From JBCBSP01 sp039819095 (GTDB lineage Bacteria > Pseudomonadota > Alphaproteobacteria > Caulobacterales > Maricaulaceae), in the NCBI GenBank assembly GCA_039819095.1, contig JBCBSP010000001.1:310001-374000 (forward strand): 64,000 bases of DNA, in the 5' to 3' direction. Below the pieces are notes generated by a model that saw only the letters and a list, made by a program, of their open reading frames with translations, was not told the DNA's origin and made no database searches. Positions within the stretch are counted from its first letter, which is position 1, and each line of letters begins with the position of its first letter. Both the position numbers and the translations under genes were made by a program. This document shows positions 35,348 to 44,047 of this stretch, piece after piece.

Positions 35348-36114
35348 CGGCGCAGATCTATCACCCCGCTGGCGGGATTTTCGGCAAAGCCCGGCGCCTG
35401 GCCGCGCGCATGGAAGCGCGCCGCCTGGTCACGGTGAAGCCGGATCGGCCCATTGTCAGCTTCAGCTTCGATGACTTCCCGCAATCGGCCGCCACCACCG
35501 GCGCTGAACTTCTGGAGGCGCGCGGGTGGCGCGGCACGTATTACGCCAGCGCCGGCTTTGCCGGCGGAAAAAACCATTTGGGCCGGATGTATGACATTGC
35601 CGATCTTCACAGGCTTCATCGCGACGGCCATGAAATTGGCTGTCACACCTACGCGCATGACGATGCGGCGCGCATGGACAATGACGCCCTGCTGGCGGAA
35701 GTGGAACGCAATCAGCGCTGCCTCACGATCGCGGGCCATGAGGCGAAGCTTCGCAGCTTCGCCTTCCCCTTCGGCGAAGCCAGCGGCGCAGCCAAGCGCA
35801 CCCTTTCAGGCCGCTTTAGCGCCCTGCGCGGCGTGCGCCCCGGCGTAAATCGCGGTGAGGCGGACTTCAACCTTCTGAAAGCCGTTTCGCTGGATGGCGG
35901 CGAAGCCGGGCTGAAACGGGCTCTGAGCTGGGTGAAGGACGCGGCTCAGCGCCCCGGCTGGCTGATCCTGTTCGGTCATGATGTCCGTGAACAGCCCGGT
36001 GAATGGGGCTGCACGCCGGACTTTCTGAGAAACGTTATTGAGGCGGTCTCAGCAATCGACGCTGAGGTGATGACCGTTGCGGACGCCGCCGAGCGGTTCG
36101 CCGGTCAGCCATGA
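35344..36114 (+). CDS. hfsH: Holdfast polysaccharide deacetylase (HfsH-like, NodB family)
   Basis: This 256-residue protein has the NodB motifs: SFSFDDFPQSAA (catalytic-base and metal Asp pair), the metal His motif HEIGCHTYAHDDA, SFAFPFGEAS, and a late LFGHDVRE (catalytic His). It would remove N-acetyl groups from GlcNAc units of the polymer, which in Caulobacter is needed for holdfast cohesion and surface binding. No signal peptide is visible, so the reaction may be cytoplasmic on lipid-linked intermediates. Both ends overlap neighbours by ATGA. ATG 35344 is preferred over longer in-frame readings because of this overlap. Confidence 0.85.
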   Translation: MTAQIYHPAGGIFGKARRLAARMEARRLVTVKPDRPIVSFSFDDFPQSAATTGAELLEARGWRGTYYASAGFAGGKNHLGRMYDIADLHRLHRDGHEIGCHTYAHDDAARMDNDALLAEVERNQRCLTIAGHEAKLRSFAFPFGEASGAAKRTLSGRFSALRGVRPGVNRGEADFNLLKAVSLDGGEAGLKRALSWVKDAAQRPGWLILFGHDVREQPGEWGCTPDFLRNVIEAVSAIDAEVMTVADAAERFAGQP

Positions 36115-37007
36115 GCCTGGCTGTCCTGATTCCGACCTATCGCCGCCCTTCCGGGCTACGGCGGGCGCTGGCGAGTCTGGGCGAGCAGACCCGCCGGCCT
36201 GACGAGATCGTGGTGGTCGACAATGCGCCTGACGGTCAGGCAGAAGCGGTATGCGCGCAAGCCGCCGCCCAGGGCCTGCCCATCCGCTTCATCGAGGAGC
36301 CGCGCGCCGGCGTTTCCAATGCCAGAAACGCCGCCTTCGCTGCGACCGACAAGCCCTTGATTGCGCAACTGGACGATGATGAGAGCGCCAGTTCGAACTG
36401 GCTTCAGGCGCTCGTCAAGGCGCGCGAGACCCTGGACACTCCGCTGGTTTTCGGCCCGGTTGAACCGGTCGTCAGCGAGGCCGGCCCGGTGCGCGCCCAC
36501 TTCATGCAACGCCTTTATGCGCGCCGCGGCGCTGAAGCAGACGTCAAGCTGGACAAGCCGCATGGCTGCGGCAATTCGCTGCTGGACCGCGCGGTGCTGG
36601 AGCTGGGTCCTGAACCGTTTGACCCGGCGGCGAACCAGGTGGGCGGCGAGGACGATATCCTGTTCAATCGGCTCATGGCGGCCGGCGCTGAAATCGGCTG
36701 GGCCGCTCAGGCGCTGGTCTATGAGCATGTCGATCCGGCGCGCGCGCGCTGGAGCCATCTCTTCCAGCGCGCTTTCGCTTATGGTCAGGGGCCCTCACAG
36801 ACGGCGGCAAATGCTGACCCGGCGGACTGGCTCGGCGTAGCCGGATGGATGGGCGTCGGCGCCGGCCAAATGGCCCTATTCGTCCTGGCGGCCCTGCCGG
36901 CGCGACTGGTCAGCCCACAGGCTGCGGCGGCCTGCCTGGACCGCGCCGCCCAGGGCGCCGGCAAGCTGGTATGGGGTGATTTCGCCGCGCCGCGCTTTTA
37001 CGGCTGA
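36111..37007 (+). CDS. hfsL: GT2 glycosyltransferase (HfsL-like)
   Basis: This 298-residue family 2 glycosyltransferase has LAVLIPTYRRPSGLRRALAS, IVVVDNAPDGQ, the loop EEPRAGVSNARNAAFA, a DDD-type IAQLDDDESAS and NQVGGEDDILFNRLMAAG (ED base motif). It overlaps hfsH by ATGA, and its 3' end overlaps the convergent polymerase gene by 10 bases. HfsL is the additional holdfast GT2 of Caulobacter, encoded outside the main locus there. Its assignment here rests on context and family only, so hfsG and hfsL could be exchanged. Confidence 0.6.
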   Translation: MSLAVLIPTYRRPSGLRRALASLGEQTRRPDEIVVVDNAPDGQAEAVCAQAAAQGLPIRFIEEPRAGVSNARNAAFAATDKPLIAQLDDDESASSNWLQALVKARETLDTPLVFGPVEPVVSEAGPVRAHFMQRLYARRGAEADVKLDKPHGCGNSLLDRAVLELGPEPFDPAANQVGGEDDILFNRLMAAGAEIGWAAQALVYEHVDPARARWSHLFQRAFAYGQGPSQTAANADPADWLGVAGWMGVGAGQMALFVLAALPARLVSPQAAAACLDRAAQGAGKLVWGDFAAPRFYG

Positions 37008-38251
37008 GCACGCTCGGACAGCTTCATGAGGGTCATGCACAGCAGCACCCATGAAATCGCGTTCTGCCCGAGCAGATTGCTCTCTGAGAAGCTGACAATG
37101 CCCCACACGGTCAGAAAGGGCAGCGTCCAGTAGGTCGCCCGGCTGGCTAAGAGCCGCGAGGCCGCCGTCGCATATCCCTTCACGTACAGAAAAAACGCCA
37201 GCCCGGCGCCCAACCAGCCAATGGCGAGGGCCGTTTCGATCCAGGCGTTATGCGCAGTCGGCACGTCCCAGGCCGTAGCGGCGCGCACCCAGAATACCGG
37301 GCCGTTATCGACGTCCCAGAAGGCCCCATAGCCATAGCCGGTCCAGGGGCGCTGAGCGATGACGTCCAGAAGCGGCCCCCAGATATCGGTGCGCCCCGTC
37401 AGCGTCGGATCGCGCCCGATCGCAACCAGAAACGCCGCCGGCCCGGTGATCAGGATCGCCGCCAGCGCGCCGACAATCATCGCGCCGCCCGCCAGAGCGA
37501 AGGCCGCCAGCCCGAAGCCCTGGCGCGCCAGCGCGATCATCGCCGGCCCCCCCATGCCGACCAAAGTCGCCATCATCGCGGTGCGCGAGGTCGACATGAT
37601 CACCAGCAGGGCGCAGAAGACCGCCACGCCGCGCCAGACCCAGGCTTCGCGACCGCGGGAGAACAGGCTGGCGGCGATTGCTGAGAGCGCGCCGGTGGCC
37701 ATCATCCCGCCCAGGGCGTTCTTCTCGCCCCACAGCCCGCTCCAGGCGCCGGGGTGAGTGGCCTGCATCACCCCGAAACCGGGACTGCCCAGCGCAGCGA
37801 GCGCGCTGCCGACCGCCAGAACGCCAAAACAGGCCGCAATCAGCCGCACCAGATCCGGCCAGGAGAAGCGGGCGGCGAGCCAGAGCGCAAAGATCGCATT
37901 CATCACGATCGCCAGCGAGCGGCGCAGCGTCACGTCAGGGTCGATCGACCACGCGGTGGAGGCCATGGCGAACCCGGCCAGCGCCAGAATCGGCCAGGAC
38001 TTCTGCGCCAGGCGCAGGACCGGGATGGGTCGGAAGGCGATCAGGACAAGCGTCAGCAGATAGACCGGCGGCCAGATCAGCCGCAACGCCTCGCCGCTAT
38101 CAGGCTGGGTCGGGTCGGCGAAAAGCTTGCCGAGAAGCGCCTGAGAATAGAGCAGCAGACATATCAGCGCCGCGCCGACTTCAAGCTGGGGAATCACCGA
38201 AAGACGCGGCGCCGCAGCACGCCATCGTGCAGCCTGATCGAGCGCGCTCAC
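36998..38251 (-). CDS. hfsC: O-antigen ligase/polymerase family protein (HfsC-like)
   Basis: This 417-residue inner-membrane protein has about 10-12 helices. Its large periplasmic loop near the end contains GRTDIWGPLLDVIAQRPWTG and PTAHNAWIETALAIGWLG, the hallmark of Wzy/WaaL polymerases. It would join holdfast repeat units in the periplasm. The start is taken as GTG 38251 because it overlaps the hfsB stop (GTGA) and gives a normal membrane-protein N-terminus. The same frame continues upstream, but only as an Arg-rich out-of-frame reading of hfsB. Position matches Caulobacter hfsC. Confidence 0.82.
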   Translation of the reverse strand: MSALDQAARWRAAAPRLSVIPQLEVGAALICLLLYSQALLGKLFADPTQPDSGEALRLIWPPVYLLTLVLIAFRPIPVLRLAQKSWPILALAGFAMASTAWSIDPDVTLRRSLAIVMNAIFALWLAARFSWPDLVRLIAACFGVLAVGSALAALGSPGFGVMQATHPGAWSGLWGEKNALGGMMATGALSAIAASLFSRGREAWVWRGVAVFCALLVIMSTSRTAMMATLVGMGGPAMIALARQGFGLAAFALAGGAMIVGALAAILITGPAAFLVAIGRDPTLTGRTDIWGPLLDVIAQRPWTGYGYGAFWDVDNGPVFWVRAATAWDVPTAHNAWIETALAIGWLGAGLAFFLYVKGYATAASRLLASRATYWTLPFLTVWGIVSFSESNLLGQNAISWVLLCMTLMKLSERAQP

Positions 38252-38859
38252 GCCGCGCTCCGCTGGGCCCCTGCGCGATTGACCACGATGCCAAGCACGC
38301 GGCTGCCGGATTCTTCGATCCGCGCCTGTAGGGCGTCGGCGGCGTCGCGCGAGGTGGTGCGCGCATCGGCGACCAGAATAACACCGTCCATATCGCTCGC
38401 GACCGGCGCGATTGCGGGGCTGAATGCGGGCGCGTCCACAAGGACCAGGCCGCACGCTTCGCGCACCCGACTCCAATAGGCCGGCGCTGAGCGCAATCGC
38501 AGGCCCGTCACAGTGTCGGGGCGATGCTCAAAGACCGAAACAAAGATCGGGCCGCGCGCCCGCTGGCGCACGACCAGCCGGCCTGCGCCAGCAGGTTCGC
38601 AGCGCCAGAACCCGTCCGCACCGGCATCGAAACGCTCAGCGCGCAACGGGCTGCGGGCCGCTTGCCCATTGCCAGCGAAATCAAGATCGAACAGCCAGAC
38701 CGGCCGGGCCGACAGGCGCGCATAGAGATTGGCCAGGCCGGATGCGACCGTGGATGCGCCGGAGCCGCTGGCGACCGGGCAGACCATCACCGCACGCGCC
38801 TTAGCCCCGCGCGGGCGCAGGCGGCGAGCCAGATCGGCCAGATCGTCGGAAAAACTCAT
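38248..38859 (-). CDS. hfsB: HfsB-like P-loop protein with an altered Walker A motif
   Basis: This 203-residue protein resembles the ATPase part of CpsD/BY-kinases: a P-loop region PVASGSGASTVASGLA (about residues 28-43), VWLFDLDFAGNG (Walker A'-like DLD, 58-60), GLVLVDAPAF (Walker B) and GVILVADARTTS. The invariant P-loop lysine is Ala 35 and no signature lysine of the KGGxGK type is present, so ATP hydrolysis or kinase activity is doubtful. No Tyr-rich tail is seen. CTGGAG precedes ATG 38859. It lies between hfsA and hfsC, as in Caulobacter. Confidence 0.75.
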   Translation of the reverse strand: MSFSDDLADLARRLRPRGAKARAVMVCPVASGSGASTVASGLANLYARLSARPVWLFDLDFAGNGQAARSPLRAERFDAGADGFWRCEPAGAGRLVVRQRARGPIFVSVFEHRPDTVTGLRLRSAPAYWSRVREACGLVLVDAPAFSPAIAPVASDMDGVILVADARTTSRDAADALQARIEESGSRVLGIVVNRAGAQRSAA

Positions 38860-38901
38860 CGGGGCTCCAGAATCAGAGCCTTCAAGCTGACGCCCCAATG
38901 G

Positions 38902-40455
38902 TTAACGCCCCCCTGACGGCTGATAGTCGCCAACACGCGCCAGCACAGGCGCGCGCCGCGCCGGACGCGCGCTCGCTTGCGGCCCGCCTGCGCGCGCGGC
39001 GACACGGCCATCATCCACGCCAGATACATTCTGATCCTGTCCGGGTACGGACTGGCGGGAGTCCGCATGCGAATGCGCGGCGGTCGATGCGAAGGGCGTC
39101 GGCGAGCGCACCAGTTGAACATATCCACGAAGAAGTCCCGCCAACATCGCAATACCAAACGCAAAAACGAACGCCCCCATAACACCCAGACGCCGCATGG
39201 ATGAGGCCTGGGCGGGTGGTTCGGCGCGCTCCATCACACGCACGGCGTCGGCGGCGCTCTGGTCCAGAACGGTGCGCGATGACGCATCAGCGCTCTGCTG
39301 GGTCAGGCGCTCAGCGGCGAGTGCGCGCGCGGTCACTTCCCGCAAAAGGCGCTGATGTTCAGGGGCGAGCGCGCGCAAACGGTCCGCTTCGCGTCTGGCC
39401 GCAGCCAGCTGTTCACCCAGTGCTGCGGTCAGGGCGTTCGCCCCGCTGATGGCCGCCTCCTGCTGAAGCCGTGCTGAATCCAGCTCCTGGTAAACCGGGT
39501 TCACCCCGACGCGGCGTTGTCCGGCGCCTTCCGCCCCGCCCTCGCGGATAAAGGCGCGCAGGGCCGCGATCTCACGATCAATGGCCTGAACCGGCGGGGC
39601 GTCAGCCTGATAACGCGCAAGCAATTCACGGCGGCGCACCTGCAAGGTCAAAAGCTGGCCGGTCACATCGTTCTCGACATAAAGCTCCATCGTGCGAGGA
39701 ATGGCGCGCAGACGTTCACTCAGCGCATCCGCCGAAGCGCGCGCCTGGGCGGCGGAAGCCTGGGCGGCGAGCAGCTGGGTCTGCAATTGGGTGACCTGGG
39801 TTACAGCCGCCTCCTGCTCGGCATCGAAATCCACCAGCCGGTTGGCGGTCAGGAAGGCGCGCAGCGCATCCTCAGCCTGGCCCGCGGCGCGATCAGCCGC
39901 CTCCACGCGTTCGACCAGCACCCCGGCGCCGTCATCGACCAGCAAGGTCCGGCGATAGCTGAGATAGGCGTCGATGATCGCATTCAACGCATTCGCAGCC
40001 GTGTCAGGGGCCGGCGCTTCATACCGGGTGATCAGAACCGAAGAATTGGGCGCCCGCTCAATCGAAAAGCCTTCACCCAGCAGCTCAACCGCTTCGGAAT
40101 CGGCGACGCCTCCACTCATCTCGATGGCGAGCCGGCGCACGACATCGGAGTTCAGGATCTCGATTTCCGACTGGACGATCTGATCGACGATGAAGGCCTC
40201 GCCCGCGCCCGCTGCGCCAGGCGTCGGGTCTTCGCCGTCCAGAAGAATGAGAAGCCGCGCGCTCGCCTGATAGCTGGGTTGCAGCGCCACATAGGCGCCC
40301 AGCGCCATCGGGATGAACAGGGCGAGAAAAACCAGAACGATGAAAACACGCTGCGCCCAGGCGATCGCAGCCAGATCAAACACGTCCAGCTCCCGGCGAG
40401 CATTGCTCTCCGGGCCCTGTGCGCCATAAGCGCCGGAGCCGGTCTGATCAATCAT
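38902..40455 (-). CDS. hfsA: Polysaccharide co-polymerase/export protein (HfsA, GumC/Wzc-like)
   Basis: This 517-residue protein has a first membrane helix near residues 37-57 (VFIVLVFLALFIPMALGAYV) and a Wzz domain just after it (SYQASARLLILLDGEDPTP). A long periplasmic coiled coil follows (about 165-410), then a second helix (about 425-447) and a short cytoplasmic tail with no kinase domain. This fits the GumC/HfsA group, which partners a separate HfsB-type protein and the outer-membrane HfsD. It is divergent from hfsD with a 96-base shared promoter region, and hfsB starts 42 bases downstream. Confidence 0.85.
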   Translation of the reverse strand: MIDQTGSGAYGAQGPESNARRELDVFDLAAIAWAQRVFIVLVFLALFIPMALGAYVALQPSYQASARLLILLDGEDPTPGAAGAGEAFIVDQIVQSEIEILNSDVVRRLAIEMSGGVADSEAVELLGEGFSIERAPNSSVLITRYEAPAPDTAANALNAIIDAYLSYRRTLLVDDGAGVLVERVEAADRAAGQAEDALRAFLTANRLVDFDAEQEAAVTQVTQLQTQLLAAQASAAQARASADALSERLRAIPRTMELYVENDVTGQLLTLQVRRRELLARYQADAPPVQAIDREIAALRAFIREGGAEGAGQRRVGVNPVYQELDSARLQQEAAISGANALTAALGEQLAAARREADRLRALAPEHQRLLREVTARALAAERLTQQSADASSRTVLDQSAADAVRVMERAEPPAQASSMRRLGVMGAFVFAFGIAMLAGLLRGYVQLVRSPTPFASTAAHSHADSRQSVPGQDQNVSGVDDGRVAARAGGPQASARPARRAPVLARVGDYQPSGGR

Positions 40456-40479
40456 GGGCTTGATCTCGCTCTGACGCGA

Positions 40480-40494
40480 TTAATTTTTCCTTAG
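40480..40494. promoter_or_regulatory. Possible CtrA-type site between hfsA and hfsD
   Basis: TTAA, a 7-base spacer (TTTTTCC) and TTAG match the CtrA consensus TTAA-N7-TTAA with one mismatch. It lies in the shared intergenic region of divergent hfsA and hfsD, which is AT-rich for this genome. A single near-match is weak evidence. No CtrA gene is in the window. Confidence 0.3.
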
Positions 40495-40551
40495 CCGGAA
40501 CCGCTCATGGGTGGATTTACTTAAGTTTTCCGTTCAAAGGGCTGACAGGAT

Positions 40552-41271
40552 ATGCCGCGCCGTTTCTTCTGCTGGTTCGTCTTCATCGCTGCGCTGGCCA
40601 TAACCGGTTGCGCCAGCCGCGAAACGCCGGCTCAGTTCACCCCGCAGGCCTTCCAGCCCTGGAGCGCTGCCCAGCCGCTCTATAGGCTCTATCCTGGAGA
40701 TGTGATCGAGATCACCGTGCATACCGCGCCGGAGCTTTCCGGTCCGGCGACGGTGGGTCCGGACGGACGGGTCAGCCTGCAAATGGCCGGATCGGTTCAG
40801 GTAGCTGAGCGCACCGCCGAGACCGCGTCCGCCGCAATCCGGTCAGCCTATGGGCGCGTGTTGCGCGACCCGCTGATCGATATTCGCCCGCTGAGCTTCG
40901 GCTCGCAGCGCATTCTGGTCGGCGGCGAGGTTCAAAACCCCGGCCTGCTTGAAATGCCGACCGCACGCATAGGCGCGCTGGAAGCGGTCCTGCTCGCCGG
41001 CGGCTTCAACACCACGGCGGATCGCAGCGATGTCGTCATTCTCAGGCGCGCGCCCGATGGCGGCGTCATGATGCGCGTCGTCGATCTGCGCAGCGTGCTG
41101 AACGGATCCGCACAGGACCCGATCCCGCTTCTGCGTCACGACATTGTCTTCGTGCCCCGGTCAGGCATTGCTGAGGTGAACCTGTTCGTGGAGCAATATG
41201 TGCGAAACATACTGCCCGTCGATCAGGCCTTCGCCTTCGCGCTGGCCGACTCGGTGATCAACAACGATTAG
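40552..41271 (+). CDS. hfsD: Outer-membrane polysaccharide export lipoprotein (HfsD, Wza-like)
   Basis: This 239-residue lipoprotein has a signal ending AITGC (Cys 20), a poly-export domain (YRLYPGDVIEITVHTAPELS, VGPDGRVSLQMAGSV) and a SLBB-type domain (ILVGGEVQNPGLLEMP, AVLLAGGFNTTADR). It would form the outer-membrane channel for the holdfast polymer with HfsA. It is shorter than Wza and matches GumB/HfsD. It is transcribed away from hfsA. The C-terminal portion (LFVEQYVRNILPVDQAFAF) resembles the membrane-spanning amphipathic helix. Confidence 0.87.
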   Translation: MPRRFFCWFVFIAALAITGCASRETPAQFTPQAFQPWSAAQPLYRLYPGDVIEITVHTAPELSGPATVGPDGRVSLQMAGSVQVAERTAETASAAIRSAYGRVLRDPLIDIRPLSFGSQRILVGGEVQNPGLLEMPTARIGALEAVLLAGGFNTTADRSDVVILRRAPDGGVMMRVVDLRSVLNGSAQDPIPLLRHDIVFVPRSGIAEVNLFVEQYVRNILPVDQAFAFALADSVINND

Positions 41272-41295
41272 GGCTTCAAGCCCCGCCCGCCAGGA

Positions 41296-41568
41296 TCAAT
41301 GACGCGTTGCCAGCCACTCGCGCGCAGCACGTTGCGCCGAGGCGATCTCGTCGGACCCCATCTCGTCAGAGATTTCGCGACGATAATGCTTGGCCGGCTC
41401 ACAGCCCATCAGGGCCGCGAGATTGAACCATTTGTGGGCTTCGACGAAATCGATCGCTCCGCCCTGACCGGTTGAATAGAGAAGGCCCAGCTTGCACAGG
41501 TCCTCACCGGTCGGGCCGGCGGCGACAGCTTCATGCACCTGGGCGGTTTCCACATCTGTGAACGCCAT
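41296..41568 (-). CDS. Sel1-like repeat protein, small
   Basis: This 90-residue protein contains a Sel1/TPR-like unit: EDLCKLGLLYSTGQGGAIDFVEAHKWFNLAALMG, then conserved Arg-rich helices to the end (QRAAREWLATRH). Sel1 repeats mediate protein contacts. No signal peptide is visible and no partner is known. Start 41568 has only a weak purine-rich site (GGGGTAAG); a longer frame to 41700 is not family-like. An AT-rich stretch (41700-41745) upstream may hold its promoter. It is convergent with hfsD and probably unrelated to the export machine. Confidence 0.75.
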   Translation of the reverse strand: MAFTDVETAQVHEAVAAGPTGEDLCKLGLLYSTGQGGAIDFVEAHKWFNLAALMGCEPAKHYRREISDEMGSDEIASAQRAAREWLATRH

Positions 41569-41745
41569 TGATCTTACCCCGTCTTGTGACCCTGTCAGCG
41601 GCCTTAGCCGTCTTTGCTCGAGGGTCGTCCATCCACTGTGTCGTGAAGCTGTTTTCGCTCCTTCGACACTCGTGATGATGAGCGGCAAGGGTGTAGGCAA
41701 GGTTAAGAAAAATCAGGAATAATCGATTTTAACCCTTTAAATTCG

Positions 41746-43257
41746 TTAGGCTTTCTTGCCTAGAATTAAACGACTGAGACGCGCGTTGAACAATTCTCCA
41801 CGTCCGGATCCTGGCAGATTGGACTGAGCGCCGGACAAGAAGGGTGCAGACAGGACGAGCACAAAAGCGGCCATCAGGGCGAGAATCGCCTGAGCGAAAG
41901 CGCGCGAGGCTTCAGGACCCACGGGCTGGTCACCGGCAGAGGCGTTCAGCGCTGGCGGCGCTGCGAGCGGCAGTCCGAGATCCTGATAGGCCAGAAGCGC
42001 CAGGCCCTCGCGCTCAACAGAGCCGCGCCAGGCTTCAAGCTGCGAAACATCCTGTACAGAGCCGATGAGCCGGGCCGCATTTGACGGGCCGATCTGCCGG
42101 GCAACCGCGCCAACGTTCGCCAACCAGCTTTCAGCGTCAACGCCCTGATCGGTTCGTGTCGCATCATGGACCGCGCGTCGGACGCGAAGCGCGGCGGCGT
42201 CGGGGCGCAAAAGCCCCTGCCCGACCGAGATGGTTCGCACGCCAAGCTGGGCTTCAAGCGACTGAATTGAGATGGCGTCGTTCAGGCCAGTGAAGAGTGA
42301 GCGCTGCACGTCTTCGTTCAGACTACCCGCAGTATGGGCCGCACGCAGCACGCGTGCGCCCAGCGGATCGAAACGCTCCGACAGCGCAGCCGCGGCCAGC
42401 AGGAGCGAGAGCCCGTCATGGCGCGCGCCAGCTTCCAGCTTCGGGCAGCCGTCCAGCGCGTCGCGCGCACAGGCCGCCAGAATCACCGCTTCGACATCGC
42501 CGCGCAGGCGCGCGTCCGGGTTCGCCGTGTCGCGTAGACCCGGCGCGATACCCATCTGCATATCGACCGGGTCGCCAGACGCGATGGCGCCATCGACCCG
42601 GTCCAGCAAGGGGCCATACAGATTCGCGCCGCGCGACCACCAGCGGCGCGCATCCTCTTCGACAAAGATCAACATGGGCGGCTGATAGCCGCGTTCGCGC
42701 GCGGCATTCATCAATTGCTCGAACCCGTTCTCAGCCGGTCGGTAGCCGCGCCAGGCCGGCGCCGCACGAAAGGCCGCATCGTTGAACTCAGCATCGGGAA
42801 AAGCGAGCGCCGCCAGACGCGGCTCTCCCAGCAGCCGGGGGGCTGCGGCCAGATACGCTTCGGCGAGATACAGGTCCGGCGGGCCGTCAGCCGGCGCCAC
42901 GATGGCGTTGGCGATGCGGTTTCGCCAGACTGAAAGTCCCGCCTCGCCTTCCGGCAAAACGTTCGCAAACGGATCCGGCGCGGTCGGGGCCATGGCTGAA
43001 GGCAGAGGCGACCAACCGCTGTGCTGATAGGCGGCCACCCCGCCCTGGAAAGCAAAATAGCCCGACACGGCGAGCAAAAGTACGAAGATCAGCGGCCGGA
43101 TTGAGCGCAGCAAGCCCTGTACGAACAGCCAGCCGCCGACGCGCAGCAGGCCCGCCTCGGCCAAGCTGCGCGTCTCGCCGCGCAAGATCGAGACCCGCTC
43201 GCTGCGCGCGACAGCCGCACGCCAGCTCTGGCTGCGCCCTGGCTCCAGCCCCATCAT
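41746..43257 (-). CDS. Unknown protein with two membrane segments
   Basis: I do not recognise this 503-residue protein. A basic N-terminal region (1-45) precedes a membrane helix near 50-75 (RPLIFVLLLAVSGYFAFQGG). A long, probably periplasmic, Ala/Leu/Arg-rich alpha-helical region follows (about 80-440; the pattern PDLYLAEAYLAAAPRLLGEP suggests helical repeats), with a second helix near 460-480 and a short basic tail (LFNARLSRLILGKKA). GGAGGGGG precedes the first ATG. Its position after the hfs genes hints at an envelope role, but it is separately promoted and nothing links it directly to holdfast. Confidence 0.75.
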   Translation of the reverse strand: MMGLEPGRSQSWRAAVARSERVSILRGETRSLAEAGLLRVGGWLFVQGLLRSIRPLIFVLLLAVSGYFAFQGGVAAYQHSGWSPLPSAMAPTAPDPFANVLPEGEAGLSVWRNRIANAIVAPADGPPDLYLAEAYLAAAPRLLGEPRLAALAFPDAEFNDAAFRAAPAWRGYRPAENGFEQLMNAARERGYQPPMLIFVEEDARRWWSRGANLYGPLLDRVDGAIASGDPVDMQMGIAPGLRDTANPDARLRGDVEAVILAACARDALDGCPKLEAGARHDGLSLLLAAAALSERFDPLGARVLRAAHTAGSLNEDVQRSLFTGLNDAISIQSLEAQLGVRTISVGQGLLRPDAAALRVRRAVHDATRTDQGVDAESWLANVGAVARQIGPSNAARLIGSVQDVSQLEAWRGSVEREGLALLAYQDLGLPLAAPPALNASAGDQPVGPEASRAFAQAILALMAAFVLVLSAPFLSGAQSNLPGSGRGELFNARLSRLILGKKA

Positions 43258-43318
43258 CTACCGCCCCCTCCGGCGCTCCATGGCCCGCCAGCTAATCATG
43301 AAGCGCAGCGAAAGGCGA

Positions 43319-44047
43319 CTATGCGTCCTTCCTGGCCGTCTGGCCGAAGAGCATGTCGCGCGCCTTCTTCATCTGCTCGGTGTCTTCATCGAGCGGGCGA
43401 CGCAGCTCTTTACCAAGATCACGCCCGACCCTGACCGCCGGGCGCGAACCGACGCGTTCGCGCCAGGCTTTCAGATTGGGGAAGTCATCAAGATCCTGAC
43501 CCTGGCCTTCCGGCAGAATCCACGGCCAGGTCGCCATGTCGGCGATGGAGTAGGAGCCGGCCAGGAAATCGCGATCGGCCAGGCGCTTGTCCAGCACGCC
43601 ATAGAGGCGATTGACCTCATTTGTGTAGCGCTTGGCGCCGTATTCCAGCCTGCTCTCGTCCGGCTCGATCCGCTTCGCGTAGGAACGGAAATGGTGCGCC
43701 TGCCCGGCCATGGGGCCCAGACCGCCCATTTGCCAGAACAGCCATTCTTCGATCTGAACCCGCTCGCGCTCGTCCGCTCCATAGAACTGGCCGGTCTTGC
43801 GCGCGAGATATTGCAGGATCGCCCCGCTTTCAAAGACCGATATCGGTGAACCGCCCGGCCCGTCCGGATCGATGATGGCGGGCATGCGATTATTCGGGCT
43901 GATGGCCAGGAAATCCGGCTTGAACTGGTCCCCGGCGCCGATATTCACCGGGCGCATCTCATAGGGCAGACCCATCTCTTCAAGCGCGATGGAGACCTTC
44001 CATCCGTTGGGGGTCGGCCAGAAATAAAGCTCAATCTGGGCGGTCAT
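43319..44047 (-). CDS. Glutathione S-transferase family protein (YfcG/YghU-like)
   Basis: This 242-residue protein has a thioredoxin-like N-terminal domain starting with YFWPTPNGWKVSIALEEMGL. The TPNG in place of a catalytic Ser/Cys is typical of YfcG/YghU-type disulfide-bond oxidoreductases. Further landmarks are PNNRMPAIIDPDGPGG (cis-Pro), SVFESGAILQYLARKTGQF and a helical C-terminal domain with an N-capping box near GSYSIADMATWPW. It would use glutathione to reduce disulfides or peroxides. It is divergent from an oxygenase gene (116 bases). It has no operon partner. Confidence 0.9.
   Translation of the reverse strand: MTAQIELYFWPTPNGWKVSIALEEMGLPYEMRPVNIGAGDQFKPDFLAISPNNRMPAIIDPDGPGGSPISVFESGAILQYLARKTGQFYGADERERVQIEEWLFWQMGGLGPMAGQAHHFRSYAKRIEPDESRLEYGAKRYTNEVNRLYGVLDKRLADRDFLAGSYSIADMATWPWILPEGQGQDLDDFPNLKAWRERVGSRPAVRVGRDLGKELRRPLDEDTEQMKKARDMLFGQTARKDA

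Noticed and set aside
38252..38476. Upstream extension of the hfsC frame
   Set aside because: It is an Arg-rich out-of-frame reading of hfsB; the GTG start overlapping the hfsB stop is better.
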